A stretch of 22,196 nt of DNA from Corallochytrium limacisporum. Taxonomy: Eukaryota; Opisthokonta. The position numbers and the translations under genes are program-made. How positions within the stretch are numbered: the stretch's first letter is position 1; the number at the start of each line of letters is the position of its first letter. Shown here piece by piece: positions 10,201 to 18,208 of this stretch. Below the pieces are notes generated by a model. It was not told the origin of the DNA, made no database searches, and was given only the letters and a program-made list of their open reading frames with translations. The stretch lies in assembly GCA_002811645.1 (NCBI GenBank), contig PDIP01000118.1, positions 13,859 through 36,054 on the forward strand, in the 5' to 3' direction.

Positions 10201-10357
10201 TGCGCTGAACGACCGGTGCTGCATCTTCGTCGTCATCATCATCCTCGTCATCAAACACAGTACGCTGGGCTCTTGCAACATGACGGTCTGCTGCTGCAAA
10301 AAGACTGACGGGCTGCTCATCATCGTCAGAGTCATCAAATGTGGGCAATTTCGTCAT
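7259..10357 (-). CDS. XPB/Ssl2/Rad25 DNA helicase, copy A (divergent C-terminus)
   Basis: A 1032-codon intronless frame, ATG at 10357, TGA at 7259-7261. XPB/Ssl2 is the SF2 ATPase/translocase of TFIIH, used in promoter opening and nucleotide excision repair in the nucleus. Residues 1-300 form a charged extension: acidic runs and a Lys/Arg/Glu helix at about 134-171. The XPB N-terminal domain starts near 302 (RPVYIAPNGRIFLETFS). Helicase motifs: Walker A PCGAGKT with K589, DEVH 684-687, RED motif R715-D717, and motif VI QRLGRILRPK at 882-891. All catalytic residues appear intact. After the conserved DQGYAF block (near 925) the usual C-terminal SGADDxVYxE box is missing; a His/Gly patch and a basic tail ending KLMGRRKLK replace it. 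Length exceeds yeast Ssl2 (843) and human XPB (782). It lies head to head with copy B. It may be the specialised paralogue, but both copies could be functional TFIIH subunits. Confidence 0.92.
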   Translation of the reverse strand: MTKLPTFDDSDDDEQPVSLFAAADRHVARAQRTVFDDEDDDDDEDAAPVVQRKKARKIVVGGDSDEEGESAAPSSSTAPGTAASSSTAQMDASKRRPKYYKSLKDLDFGDTGTSKDAADFKGEAGFEEAEQVDHRKKKREKEREERRKAKERRRQERKEKKRQERLKKKQEAGIKPGEGEGYSDAEEYEQDEDWSAEEDLSPPEEEDEDDGLVDLVQKPILRAKKGKRGRGVGEFEDVEGETDRKRDREEEADDDAEGEAEIIEASDRLNYNPYADVHDDVYSLFKEGDYIKMPMKDDMDKRPVYIAPNGRIFLETFSNAYENAYDFLISIAEPVCRPYFVHEYRLTPYSLFAASSIGLKQDDILDVLDKLSKSPIPDSVSNFIRVCTERYGRISLVLRDNNYMIESSDQQILNKMLNMTIIKRSLARGASLQTRKKDNIKDFKIAGFDHKKGGPPTEVKPDPDGETSEQNIGDDGKPEAMADEEAADDIMDVMKRLEKEDNEFESIGQHIFSFRIREEMVEETKNFCSRHYPLLEEYDFRNDKSSPDIGMQLKPIAHLRPYQEKSLAKMFGNGRARSGMICLPCGAGKTLTGVTAACTVNKRTVVLCTTAVAVDQWKNQFLLWTTIKERQIKRFTADYKEMPTEDSILISTYSMMSFSGKRAEEAQKVLDWISSHEWGIMLLDEVHFAPAKQFRKVVHNVKAHCKLGLTATLLREDDKINDLKYLIGPKLYEASWMDLQNKGYLARVKCAEVWCPMTGDFFKEYLKLSARKKVLTYVMNPTKFHAVKILVDHHEAMGDKILVFADNVFALREYAVKFERPYIYGGTPHAERIKILSLFKSDKSTLRTVFISKVGDNSFDMPDANVLIQVSSHYGARQQEAQRLGRILRPKKNTGPDEYNAFFYTLISKDTQEMYYSSKRQQFLIDQGYAFTVIPFERLKSRMDQATAETMPYATESEQRELLDVVLRANEAKLQAESDDEGDDYYSTAARAHGHRGHHKATAGGQSTRTAAAQKLKAREQISKLMGRRKLK

Positions 10358-11258
10358 GGTTCCTGTCCTAGTTTCTCAGACTTCGAGTTTCGTTTTCTAG
10401 ACGAGACTGTTGGGTATGCTTTCTTTAATGCGATAACAACCGTTTGGGGGTATTTGTGATTTTCTTTTGTCAACGAATGCTTCTAATTTTAATTTCCACT
10501 ATTCGGCCCGTAGATCATAGTAGCATGCCAAATTCTTCCCCTGAATTCAACGGTCCAGAAATCACCGCCCTGGCAGTTCTTTCTGTGCTCGTCAAAGTTG
10601 CAGGATACATTCGAGTATGTGTAGCACACACCAACGCCATCGGGGGCAGTTCCTCTTTCATAGCCTTTCCGACGTTGATTAAAATTTCCACTCATGTACG
10701 GAATTGAAATATGAACATTGTATGAATGTGCTACGAGTACAAAGAGGAGAAATAAACATCACACTACCGACCCAATTCGGACACTCTTGCTTTGCTACAA
10801 TCGCGTACTTCCCAATCATTCAATTGAGGAACTGGGCATTGCTCCTCCCAGTGCCTTGCGCGCGATGTTCTGGACTGTTTGCATCCCTCTTCCCCGCGAT
10901 TTGCCAGCCCTAGCGCAGCCCTAGAGGTTCCAAAAAGGAAGAGGGAAGAAGCCATCGGGCAGGGAGAAGGCAGGGGAGGGGAGGACTCTGAGCTACGGAA
11001 CGGGATTGCGGGTCTCATCGTCGCCACATTGGCCAATGGAGGCGCGATTTGACTTCGATGGTAGTTCAGACAGTATTCTGTGACTGAACGACTAAATAGC
11101 CCAAACATCAAATCAGCGGACTATTGTAGGAATTTCCATTTTTAATCCTGCGATAGAGTGAGACACGGGACGAATCTGTCAGCAGAGTCAGCATGTCGAA
11201 GGTGACGTGAGTAGTTGAGTTGGCCTGAGAGCCGTTTAAATGGGATTAAAGAAGCAAA
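10358..11258. promoter_or_regulatory. divergent spacer between the two XPB genes
   Basis: About 900 nt between the outward-facing start codons of the paralogues, so it should contain both promoters. The part nearest copy A holds the small minus-strand ORF listed separately. The remainder (about 10760-11258) contains purine-rich tracts with repeated GGGA/GGGG runs at about 10938-10983 and AT-rich stretches. I see no clear TATA box. Copy B's start has a strong context (AAAATGG). Confidence 0.4.
10489..10695 (-). CDS. possible small protein, 68 aa, or terminal exon of a secreted protein gene
   Basis: A 68-codon ATG-to-TAA frame between the XPB genes. It is too short to be certain, but many codons in its middle end in C (GCC, GGC, TGC, TAC, AAC, TTC, ATC), and the product is balanced and folded-looking, not low in complexity: three Cys (in CYTYSNVSCNF and RKNC), then GGDFWTVEFRGRIWHATM. 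It is not a family I recognise. The frame stays open for 21 codons upstream of the ATG, to a TGA at 10759-10761. That part encodes a hydrophobic run (CLFLLFVLVA) but lacks a start codon. A pyrimidine-rich stretch ending CTCGTAG on the minus strand could be a splice acceptor, so this may be the last exon of a longer gene. I could not find a consistent first exon. It shares strand with XPB copy A and sits about 130 nt upstream of its ATG. Confidence 0.3.
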   Translation of the reverse strand: MSGNFNQRRKGYERGTAPDGVGVCYTYSNVSCNFDEHRKNCQGGDFWTVEFRGRIWHATMIYGPNSGN

Positions 11259-14200
11259 ATGGCAGACAACGACGATCTAGTCATTTCATCAGAGGAGAAC
11301 GGGGTGCAAAATATGGAACTGGTGCAGGCACCGCTTAAATTGAGTGAAGATGAAGACGAGGGTGGCGATGATTTTGCGGGTCTAAGCCTTGCGCGGACAA
11401 AGGCAATCATGCATCGCCCGAAGCGGAGACCGTCACAAGCAGTTAAGACACTGCGGTTTGTGGGTGCTGCTGAAGCTAGTGGAGGGACAGATGACAGAGC
11501 CTTCCCGATGATATCCGGGGCTGATGACGATGAGTACGATCCAACTACGGATGCGCCCGATTCGGAGGACTCGGACTATGTAGCCGACGAGGACAGTGGT
11601 GCCGATGATCACGGTCCACCAAATGCCGCGGCAACTGTACACATCCAAGAGGAATTGAGCGGCATTCATAATGAGAAGGAAGCGCAGGAACGGGTAGGGA
11701 AGCGAAAGGCAAGGGGCAAAGCCAAGGCGAGGAAGCCAAATGCAAAGAGACCGAAGACTGCAGTAAATGAAGCAAGAGGCACAGATATCGAGACAGAAGG
11801 TACAGGAGGGACGGAAGTAGGTCTTGCTAAGGAAGTAGATGAAGCAGAGCAGGCTGGTGCATGGAACACAGATGATTATGCCCTTTTTGATGAGCATACG
11901 GATCTCTTTCAAGGCCGCGACTTTGGGGGCATTGATCTCAAGCCCGACCACCGCGACCGGCCTGTGTGGATCACACCAGAGGGCCGAATTTTTCTCGAGA
12001 CCTTTTCTCCTGTCTATGAGCAAGCGTACGATTTCCTCATTGCCATTGCCGAGCCGGTCTGTCGTCCACAATTTATTCACGAGTATCAGATCACGTCATA
12101 CTCCCTGTATGCGGCTGCGTCCGTCGGATTGCAGACTAATCACATTGTAGAGGTGCTGGAACGCCTCTGTAAGTCAGCTATCCCCGAAAATTTGGCACGC
12201 TACATTCGCTTCTGCACAGAGTCATATGGTCGACTCAGCTTAGTCCTTCGCGGTAACAACTACTACATTGAGAGCCCTTACTTGCACATGCTCCAACGAT
12301 TGCTAGAAATACCGGACATTCAGAGTGCTATCGTCAGACAGTCGACCCCAACGAAAGACGGGTCTGTGGACCGTGGAGATATTATCTTCCGTCGCCGTCG
12401 TGGAGCGGCAGATCTGGAGGCCTCGCGGGTAGCGATTGCTGGATTCCGCACGGCCGAGGACAAAGAGAAGGAGAAGCGCGCGGCAGAAATTGCAAAAGAG
12501 CTGCAAGCAAGTCGTGAACTAGCAGAAGAAATGGGGGATGAATTTTTTAACGAAACAGAAACTCCTGAAGGTGAGACTAACCTAGCAAGTGGCAGCAGGT
12601 CTGCGACGATGAAGACCAAGTCGACTGGGTCCACATCCCAACATCATGAGGATGGAGTAGCGTTGGCTGGCCGCGGCTTGGTCGGTGAGAATGTAGTTCT
12701 CGACGATGCTGAACGAGAGCGTCGTGAAAGACGTCGGCGGTTGGAGAAACTGGAAGAGATAGAGGTACGATCTCGGGCCACACAGCGACAAAAGGCCCCT
12801 GTATCGCCAAACGCCGCGGAGGGCAACAACGTCGAAGACACAGAGGTAGCGGATGAAGTGATCGCCATTGGCAGCGACACCGGCGGCGAGGAACCAGTAA
12901 GGGTTGCGGAGGACATATATGAGGCGATTGATCGTTATGCGGAACATTTGGATCAGGAGGATGAAGACTTGGAAGAGGGTGATAATCCGGAGGGAGTTGG
13001 TAAGGCGTGGCACGCTTTTCAGATCGCTCAGGAGCACGTGGAGAAGGTAAAGTCGTTGGCGTCTGGTATGCATATGCCCTTACTAGAGGAGTATGATTTT
13101 CGCGAGGACAAACGAAATCCTGTACTCTATGTGGATATCAAGCCTACCACCAAGTTGCGGGATTACCAGGAAAAGAGTCTATCCAAGATGTTTGGTAGAG
13201 GACGTGCACGCAGCGGAGTGGTATGTCTACCATGTGGTGCAGGCAAGACCCTGGCTGGAGTTAGTGCAATCTGCACGATTAAGAAACGCACTGTAGTGCT
13301 GTGTACCTCTGTTGTGGCGGTGGAACAGTGGCGCAGCCAGTTGAAGATGTGGACCACAGCGAACGACAACATGATTACCCGATTCACCGCCCAGCACAAG
13401 GATCCGCCTGTGGAAAACGGTGTCTTCATCACTACATACTCGATGATGGCGCACCAGGGTCGGCGCACGAAAGAAGCCCAGAAGGTTCTCGACTTTGTAA
13501 CGGGCCTTGAATGGGGCATGATCATTCTCGATGAGGTGCACGTTGTGCCGGCGTCCATGTTCCGTCGGGTGTTGACCGTTGTTCAAGCACACCACAAACT
13601 CGGACTTACTGCCACCCTGGTTCGCGAGGATGACAAGATCATGGACCTTAAGTACTTGATCGGACCCAAACTTTACGAGGCCAACTGGATAGACTTGCAG
13701 AAGAAGCGGTACATTGCGAATGTGAGTTGTGCCGAAGTGTGGTGCCCGATGACTCCAGAATTCTTCCGCGAGTACCTAGCCCTGGAGTATAGTCAACTCA
13801 AGCAGAAATTGCTTTGGATCATGAATCCGAACAAGTTTCATGCAGTACAAGCTCTGATCACTTACCATGAGATGCGGGGCGACAAGATAATTGTCTTTTC
13901 CGACAACATCTTTGGTCTTGAGCGCTACGCACGCAAGCTTGACAAACCATACATTTACGGCAAAACATCAAACGGAGAACGGTTGAACTTGCTACAACAA
14001 TTTCAGCATAATCCGAAACTGAACTGCATCTTCATGTCCAAAATCGGGGACAATTCGTTTGATCTCCCTGACGCCAACGTGTTGATCCAAATTTCTAGCC
14101 ATTACGGCAGTCGTCGCCAGGAAGCACAACGCTTGGGGCGAATCCTTAGGCCGAAGAGGGGCAGCAACCCCGATGAGTTCAACGCGTTTTTTTACTCTGT

Positions 14201-14594
14201 TGTATCTGAGAACACTGCGGAGATGTATTATTCAAGCAAACGACAGCAATACCTTATGGACCAGGGCTACTCTTTTAAGGTACTTACCTTCGAAGATCTT
14301 ATGGAAATTACGCGGGGGCGCTTCGAGCCCTCATACAAGAGCCGGGAAGCGCAGCTGGACTTGCTCCTTCAGGTACGCGCAGCTGGCGAGGAGGCCGCAT
14401 TAGACGAGTTTCTGAGGGACGAGGACGAGTCTGCCGAGGCACGGGAACGGCGCACCAAGCGCCGCATGGCTACCATGTCCGCTATTTCCGGCGCTGATGA
14501 CATGGTCTACCTCGAGATGGAACGCGAACGACCCGTTTATGGTGAATCAAGGCAGCAACAGCGCAGACGTCAGGCGCGAAACCAAAATGATTGA
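11259..14594 (+). CDS. SSL2: XPB/Ssl2/Rad25 DNA helicase, copy B (canonical C-terminus)
   Basis: A 1111-codon intronless frame, ATG at 11259 in a strong context, TGA at 14592-14594. This is a second complete XPB-family SF2 helicase. Residues 1-230 are an acidic, then basic, disordered extension. The XPB N-terminal domain starts at about 234 (RPVWITPEGRIFLETFS). A long charged linker runs from about 360 to 610. Motifs: Walker A PCGAGKT with K663, DEVH 758-761, RED R789-D791, and motif VI QRLGRILRPK at 957-966. Near the end, residues about 1069-1087 read RMATMSAISGADDMVYLEM. This matches the C-terminal box of human XPB (TMSSMSGADDTVYMEY), a region linked in human XPB to repair function through Ser751 phosphorylation. 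Keeping this box makes copy B the better candidate for the conventional TFIIH subunit. A poly(A) signal follows 26 nt after the stop. The two copies are divergently transcribed, which fits a local inverted duplication. Confidence 0.93.
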   Translation: MADNDDLVISSEENGVQNMELVQAPLKLSEDEDEGGDDFAGLSLARTKAIMHRPKRRPSQAVKTLRFVGAAEASGGTDDRAFPMISGADDDEYDPTTDAPDSEDSDYVADEDSGADDHGPPNAAATVHIQEELSGIHNEKEAQERVGKRKARGKAKARKPNAKRPKTAVNEARGTDIETEGTGGTEVGLAKEVDEAEQAGAWNTDDYALFDEHTDLFQGRDFGGIDLKPDHRDRPVWITPEGRIFLETFSPVYEQAYDFLIAIAEPVCRPQFIHEYQITSYSLYAAASVGLQTNHIVEVLERLCKSAIPENLARYIRFCTESYGRLSLVLRGNNYYIESPYLHMLQRLLEIPDIQSAIVRQSTPTKDGSVDRGDIIFRRRRGAADLEASRVAIAGFRTAEDKEKEKRAAEIAKELQASRELAEEMGDEFFNETETPEGETNLASGSRSATMKTKSTGSTSQHHEDGVALAGRGLVGENVVLDDAERERRERRRRLEKLEEIEVRSRATQRQKAPVSPNAAEGNNVEDTEVADEVIAIGSDTGGEEPVRVAEDIYEAIDRYAEHLDQEDEDLEEGDNPEGVGKAWHAFQIAQEHVEKVKSLASGMHMPLLEEYDFREDKRNPVLYVDIKPTTKLRDYQEKSLSKMFGRGRARSGVVCLPCGAGKTLAGVSAICTIKKRTVVLCTSVVAVEQWRSQLKMWTTANDNMITRFTAQHKDPPVENGVFITTYSMMAHQGRRTKEAQKVLDFVTGLEWGMIILDEVHVVPASMFRRVLTVVQAHHKLGLTATLVREDDKIMDLKYLIGPKLYEANWIDLQKKRYIANVSCAEVWCPMTPEFFREYLALEYSQLKQKLLWIMNPNKFHAVQALITYHEMRGDKIIVFSDNIFGLERYARKLDKPYIYGKTSNGERLNLLQQFQHNPKLNCIFMSKIGDNSFDLPDANVLIQISSHYGSRRQEAQRLGRILRPKRGSNPDEFNAFFYSVVSENTAEMYYSSKRQQYLMDQGYSFKVLTFEDLMEITRGRFEPSYKSREAQLDLLLQVRAAGEEAALDEFLRDEDESAEARERRTKRRMATMSAISGADDMVYLEMERERPVYGESRQQQRRRQARNQND

Positions 14595-15644
14595 GCACAT
14601 AGCACAATACACAAGTATGAATAAAAACATCATGAGAAGAGCACACGGAACGTGAACAAGCATCATGCGCTTCTAAAGAATAGTCTGTTGCAATATGACA
14701 CTACCTCACCTCACCTCATCACTCCAACGTCTCCTTCCCCCCCCCCCTTTTCCTGTTACCCATGGGGCGGGGTCCAGGTCGTTGAGTCACTGCCGCGTCC
14801 AGACAATGAGAGAAATGGGTCATGCGGTTTTATGATCGGCCCGTGCCCTTTGCGTTTACGCAAAATGCCAGGACAGTTTAGGGCAAGGTGGCCCTGGCGC
14901 GCAAAGCCCCGTTTCCACCCCTGCCCAGGTTGGGGGGGGGGGAGGGGGAAGGGAAAGAACTTGAGAGGGCCCCGCTAAATTCTTTCACACAGGAAGAATT
15001 CCTTTTTCGAACCCTTCGCTGATCCTGCAGTTCGCTTTGCGTAAGATAAATTCGTAACTGTTGACCATACATTTCTTATTGCCAGTGTGGTTGATTTCAA
15101 AAGCGATGAGAAAGAGTACCCGCACTGCTTGCCATCGCGGGCAGGTGGCGGTGCGTCTTGGGGTGTCCAATAACAACAAACAATGTGTATCAACGGACAG
15201 CCACAAGCCATTCCGGTGACGAAAAATAATACAGCAGCACGTCCATCATTCGTTCCACTCTTCGTACGAATCGAACACTGCTGCCTTGCTGGTAGTGGCC
15301 GTGTCCGAACGTTTTCGCAGAAGTGAGTGTGACGGTGATGGGAACAAACCTTGGGAAGAGAGCTTGATACCACAACAACACCTTTTTTGGATGCCAGCAT
15401 TTTTATTCTTGTGCACTTAAATAGGACCTGCATTAGTCTGAGGTATTTCTGCAGTGTGATTTTCTGGAGGATTATGTAAGTCGAAGTCCGATCAAACGAC
15501 TCCGGGGACTAAAGTTACGGGAAAGACTCTAGCATTCGATCTCGAGTTCTCTCAATTGTTCGCCTGTGATAACAAGTTGACAAACTTGTCAAAACATCAA
15601 GCTTCCAAAGTATAGTAGACCGACAACAACAGAGGCACAACGAC
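14595..15644. other. intergenic region, poly-C and poly-G tracts, no convincing gene
   Basis: About 1 kb between XPB copy B and the next plus-strand gene. It holds the copy B 3' end, short CTCAC-type repeats (about 14703-14718), a run of 10 C (14737-14746), a small perfect inverted repeat TTTGCGT/ACGCAAA (14849-14864) and a run of 11 G followed by further G runs (14932-14955). A 152-codon minus-strand ATG frame (14975-15433) exists but encodes a sequence with no recognisable domain. The right-hand part presumably carries the promoter of the 15645 gene. Confidence 0.5.
14620..14625 (+). terminator. poly(A) signal of XPB copy B
   Basis: A canonical AATAAA begins 26 nt after the TGA stop of XPB copy B, in an A-rich context. 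Spacing is short but normal for a compact fungal 3' UTR. Confidence 0.5.
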
Positions 15645-17459
15645 ATGAAGTTCAAAAGAAGTGCGTCTTCTTCTGAAGCGACCTCCACAATTCCTCCGTC
15701 CACGGGACGCCTATCAAATCGGGACAAAGCAACATGGGGCATCCGGCACTTTGCCGAACGTGTCAATGCCTTCAATCGCGAGAAAGATCACACTCCAGTG
15801 CACCTTAGTCGCACGGATATCATTTTGACTTATCTCTTTCCTTTGATCTGGGGTGTACTGATTGCCCTATGGATTGTTGCGCGGGAAGTCCTCGACCCTG
15901 GCGTACCAGATGGTATTGTCTTGTCGACTGCGACCAGTCGCACCTCCGACGTGACCAACGCGGACTCCTTTAACTATGGTGGCACACTCGCAGCCTTTGA
16001 CCTGAATTTCACCAACATACAAACCAACGAGGCTGTTGGCTACACTGCGCATTTCGTCTACGATGAGTCGGACATCTGTGGAGATATCCTGACGCGAGGT
16101 CCGGAAACGGGCTACGGGCTTGCTAACGCAGCCGACAAGATTACACGCACTCCGACGAATGAGAATGGAGGCGGTGGTAACGGAGGAGGCAATGGCAATG
16201 GCGGCGGAAGTGGAAGCGGTGATGGCGGCGGAAGTGGAAGCGGTTCAGGTGACAGTAACGGACGTGGAGTGCTGGAAGTGCTCGATCTCTTCGTCTGCAA
16301 TCCCACCGCTGTGACTGACAGCAAATCATTGGTACAAAATTCCTTGTGGGATAGAGCTCGGGCTTTTGTTTTGCTGGAGACGGAGACGGAGACGGAGGCG
16401 ACCGACCTGTCGTTTGCGTTGCAGTTCTTGCAGTTTCCTCCTGGCGCAGATTTCAATCCTGAACGAGATACTAGTCGGCTCGCGGACTTGGGCTCACTCT
16501 TCTTCCTACCTGCGAGCGCCAGCGCGACCGTCACTCTGCAGCTCACGCGGCATCTCGCCACGAAGGGTGAGTCGAATCGAGTGGCTTTGTCGGTGACCGT
16601 GCTGTCCATGGTGCACCATCCTGATATGGGATGTAGGCTAGAGGATGGCTTTGCTGTCCTTTCCAACCAGGACGGCGTGCCGCGTTGTGTGCGATTCCTT
16701 ATGGTTCCCTCGGTGTTTGAGATCCAGCAGCAGGCCGAAGCCAACACCTTTTCTGCTGTATTGAATGGCATTGCGGCTGGAGGTGGCTACGTGACGGTGA
16801 TTGCGGTGGTGCTCGGCGCTGTGGGATACTGGATCAATCGTTCAACCAGGGGTTATCGTCGGCAGCAGATTCATGGCCAATCCCCTGACCATTTAGCACC
16901 CTACCCGATCCATGGCCATTCTGAGGGTGATTTCGCGGAGGTCGTTCATCCGGACATGGAGCCCTATAATCAACAGCATCCGCCTCAGAGCTGGCAGCAT
17001 CCAACTCCAAATGGCTACCCAGCGGGTGCTACAGGACACGAAGATGCCTTTATCCCGCCACCCAATATGCCCTCAGTGTATGACCAACAAGCCCAACAGC
17101 AAGCATCGCTAGCGCAGCAAGCGGGGGACAAACATCTAGACACATCCCGTGGCATTGATTCCAGAACAGAAACCGCCACCGATTTGAATTCCACCCAGAG
17201 GCCGTCGACAACATCGCATTCGTCATTTGCGGGGCCACAGCCCCGTGGTGACACTTACTTTGGCGCCGGTGATGAAGCGACCGAGTCACGAAGAGACTCG
17301 AACGCATCGGTTGGGATGACATCCCCGACTGACGTGCTTCGCGAGACTTACCAGTCGGACGGTAATTATGACACAATCCAGCGCGTCGCCAGTACCTCTG
17401 CCCCCGTGGAAGAAGCCCGCGAGTCCGAGGCCAGCAACGCTCACCTTTTGCCAAAATAA
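15645..17459 (+). CDS. unrecognised two-pass membrane protein with Gly/Ser-rich segment
   Basis: A 604-codon intronless frame with ATG at 15645 (G at -3) and TAA at 17457-17459. I do not recognise the family. Visible order: a basic Ser-rich N-terminus (1-57); a first membrane span at about 58-79 (IILTYLFPLIWGVLIALWIVA); a large loop (about 80-372) with four Cys (145, 218, 330, 348), which could form two disulfides, one N-glycosylation sequon (N121-F-T) and a Gly/Ser/Asn-rich segment at about 174-207; a second span at about 375-397 (GIAAGGGYVTVIAVVLGAVGYW); then a basic stop-transfer stretch (RSTRGYRRQ) and a ~200-residue Pro/Gln/Ser/Thr-rich tail. The inferred topology has both ends in the cytosol and the Cys loop outside the cell or in the lumen, as in surface or endomembrane proteins with a cytosolic signalling tail. 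Function is unknown. Confidence 0.8.
   Translation: MKFKRSASSSEATSTIPPSTGRLSNRDKATWGIRHFAERVNAFNREKDHTPVHLSRTDIILTYLFPLIWGVLIALWIVAREVLDPGVPDGIVLSTATSRTSDVTNADSFNYGGTLAAFDLNFTNIQTNEAVGYTAHFVYDESDICGDILTRGPETGYGLANAADKITRTPTNENGGGGNGGGNGNGGGSGSGDGGGSGSGSGDSNGRGVLEVLDLFVCNPTAVTDSKSLVQNSLWDRARAFVLLETETETEATDLSFALQFLQFPPGADFNPERDTSRLADLGSLFFLPASASATVTLQLTRHLATKGESNRVALSVTVLSMVHHPDMGCRLEDGFAVLSNQDGVPRCVRFLMVPSVFEIQQQAEANTFSAVLNGIAAGGGYVTVIAVVLGAVGYWINRSTRGYRRQQIHGQSPDHLAPYPIHGHSEGDFAEVVHPDMEPYNQQHPPQSWQHPTPNGYPAGATGHEDAFIPPPNMPSVYDQQAQQQASLAQQAGDKHLDTSRGIDSRTETATDLNSTQRPSTTSHSSFAGPQPRGDTYFGAGDEATESRRDSNASVGMTSPTDVLRETYQSDGNYDTIQRVASTSAPVEEARESEASNAHLLPK
16200..16244 (+). repeat. 24-bp-period tandem repeat coding Gly/Ser linker
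   Basis: The 21-bp unit GGCGGCGGAAGTGGAAGCGG plus T occurs exactly at 16200-16220 and again at 16224-16244, separated by GAT. It encodes the GGGSGSGD-type segment in the loop of the two-pass membrane protein. The exact copy suggests recent slippage and likely length variation between strains. Confidence 0.85.
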
Positions 17460-18208
17460 GTGGAGCGTAACACTGCGGACTAGCCAGGTAGTAGATGGAG
17501 GACCCAACTCCCAATCTCGTATCCCAATATATACTTTTGAATCCTACAGACCCTCAGCCACACATGCAAATTCTGACAATTCGGATCTCCAACTCCTGGA
17601 CAGTTCTGGCAGAATAAACAGGCCCCCGCTCCCCGATTCAGCGTATCATGTAGAATACGAGAAAACGCTTGGGAGTGGGGGGCCTTCCCTCTGCCCCTAT
17701 CGTCGTCTTCCGGTTTGGAACAAAGCTTCAGGAGGACTTGGATCTCCCCTACCCTCTCTGCTGAGGGGGGTGTTTTTACATTGGCTACTGGCGTGTGCCC
17801 GGCTCTTGGCACACTATCCAACCCCCTCTCTGGCTTCCCGGTCGGCTAAAATTTTTTTTAACCCCTTCACCAGCCGTTATTCCGGAACGCTTGGCCCCCC
17901 CCGGGGGGCAGAGAACAGAAACTGAGAACCCGTGCTTGGGACCCAGTCGGTAGGAAGCGGGGAGAGTGTGTTGACGCATGACTCGGTTTGTTCTAGGGGA
18001 ATCACCTCTGGCAGCGGACGGTGTTTGGGAAGAGAGTTGTATGACTCCTGCTCTCTGCTGGGGATGAAGAAACCTTTTGATAACGTCTAGGAGGTATTTA
18101 TCGTTCGCAGTGCGGGGCCATCGTAAAGATCCCCTATAGATCCCAGTAGTATAAGCACTCATTTCCTCGTATCTATTGGGCATAGAACACTTAGTCACGT
18201 CTAGAACC
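17460..18208. other. intergenic region upstream of GHITM-like gene
   Basis: About 750 nt. It contains a possible AATAAA for the upstream gene, a GTGTGCC/GGCACAC hairpin (17793-17814, 8-nt loop), and a palindromic C8G6 tract (17895-17908). A TATAAG at 18150-18155, 54 nt before the GHITM ATG, is a weak promoter candidate. The open frames here overlap the GHITM gene antisense or are low in complexity; I see no gene. Confidence 0.45.
17613..17618 (+). terminator. possible poly(A) signal of the two-pass membrane protein gene
   Basis: AATAAA lies about 154 nt past the TAA stop of the 15645-17459 gene. It is the first canonical signal after the stop on that strand that I found. Confidence 0.35.

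Noticed and set aside
11433-12080. 215-codon minus-strand frame inside XPB copy B
   Set aside because: It is antisense to an unmistakable XPB coding frame and encodes no recognisable protein; it is a shadow frame.
14975-15433. 152-codon minus-strand ATG frame in the spacer before the two-pass membrane protein gene
   Set aside because: No domain, no codon preference like the neighbours, unusual Cys/His-rich composition, and a poly-G tract just beyond its end. Without transcript evidence it looks like a chance frame.
17793-17814. GTGTGCC/GGCACAC hairpin as a possible structured RNA or terminator
   Set aside because: A 7-bp stem with an 8-nt loop is common by chance in spacers of this size and has no T-run or other context to give it a role.
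18176-18208. 11-codon upstream extension of the GHITM-like protein
   Set aside because: It would begin at TTG. The ATG at 18209 has a strong context and directly opens a mitochondrial presequence.
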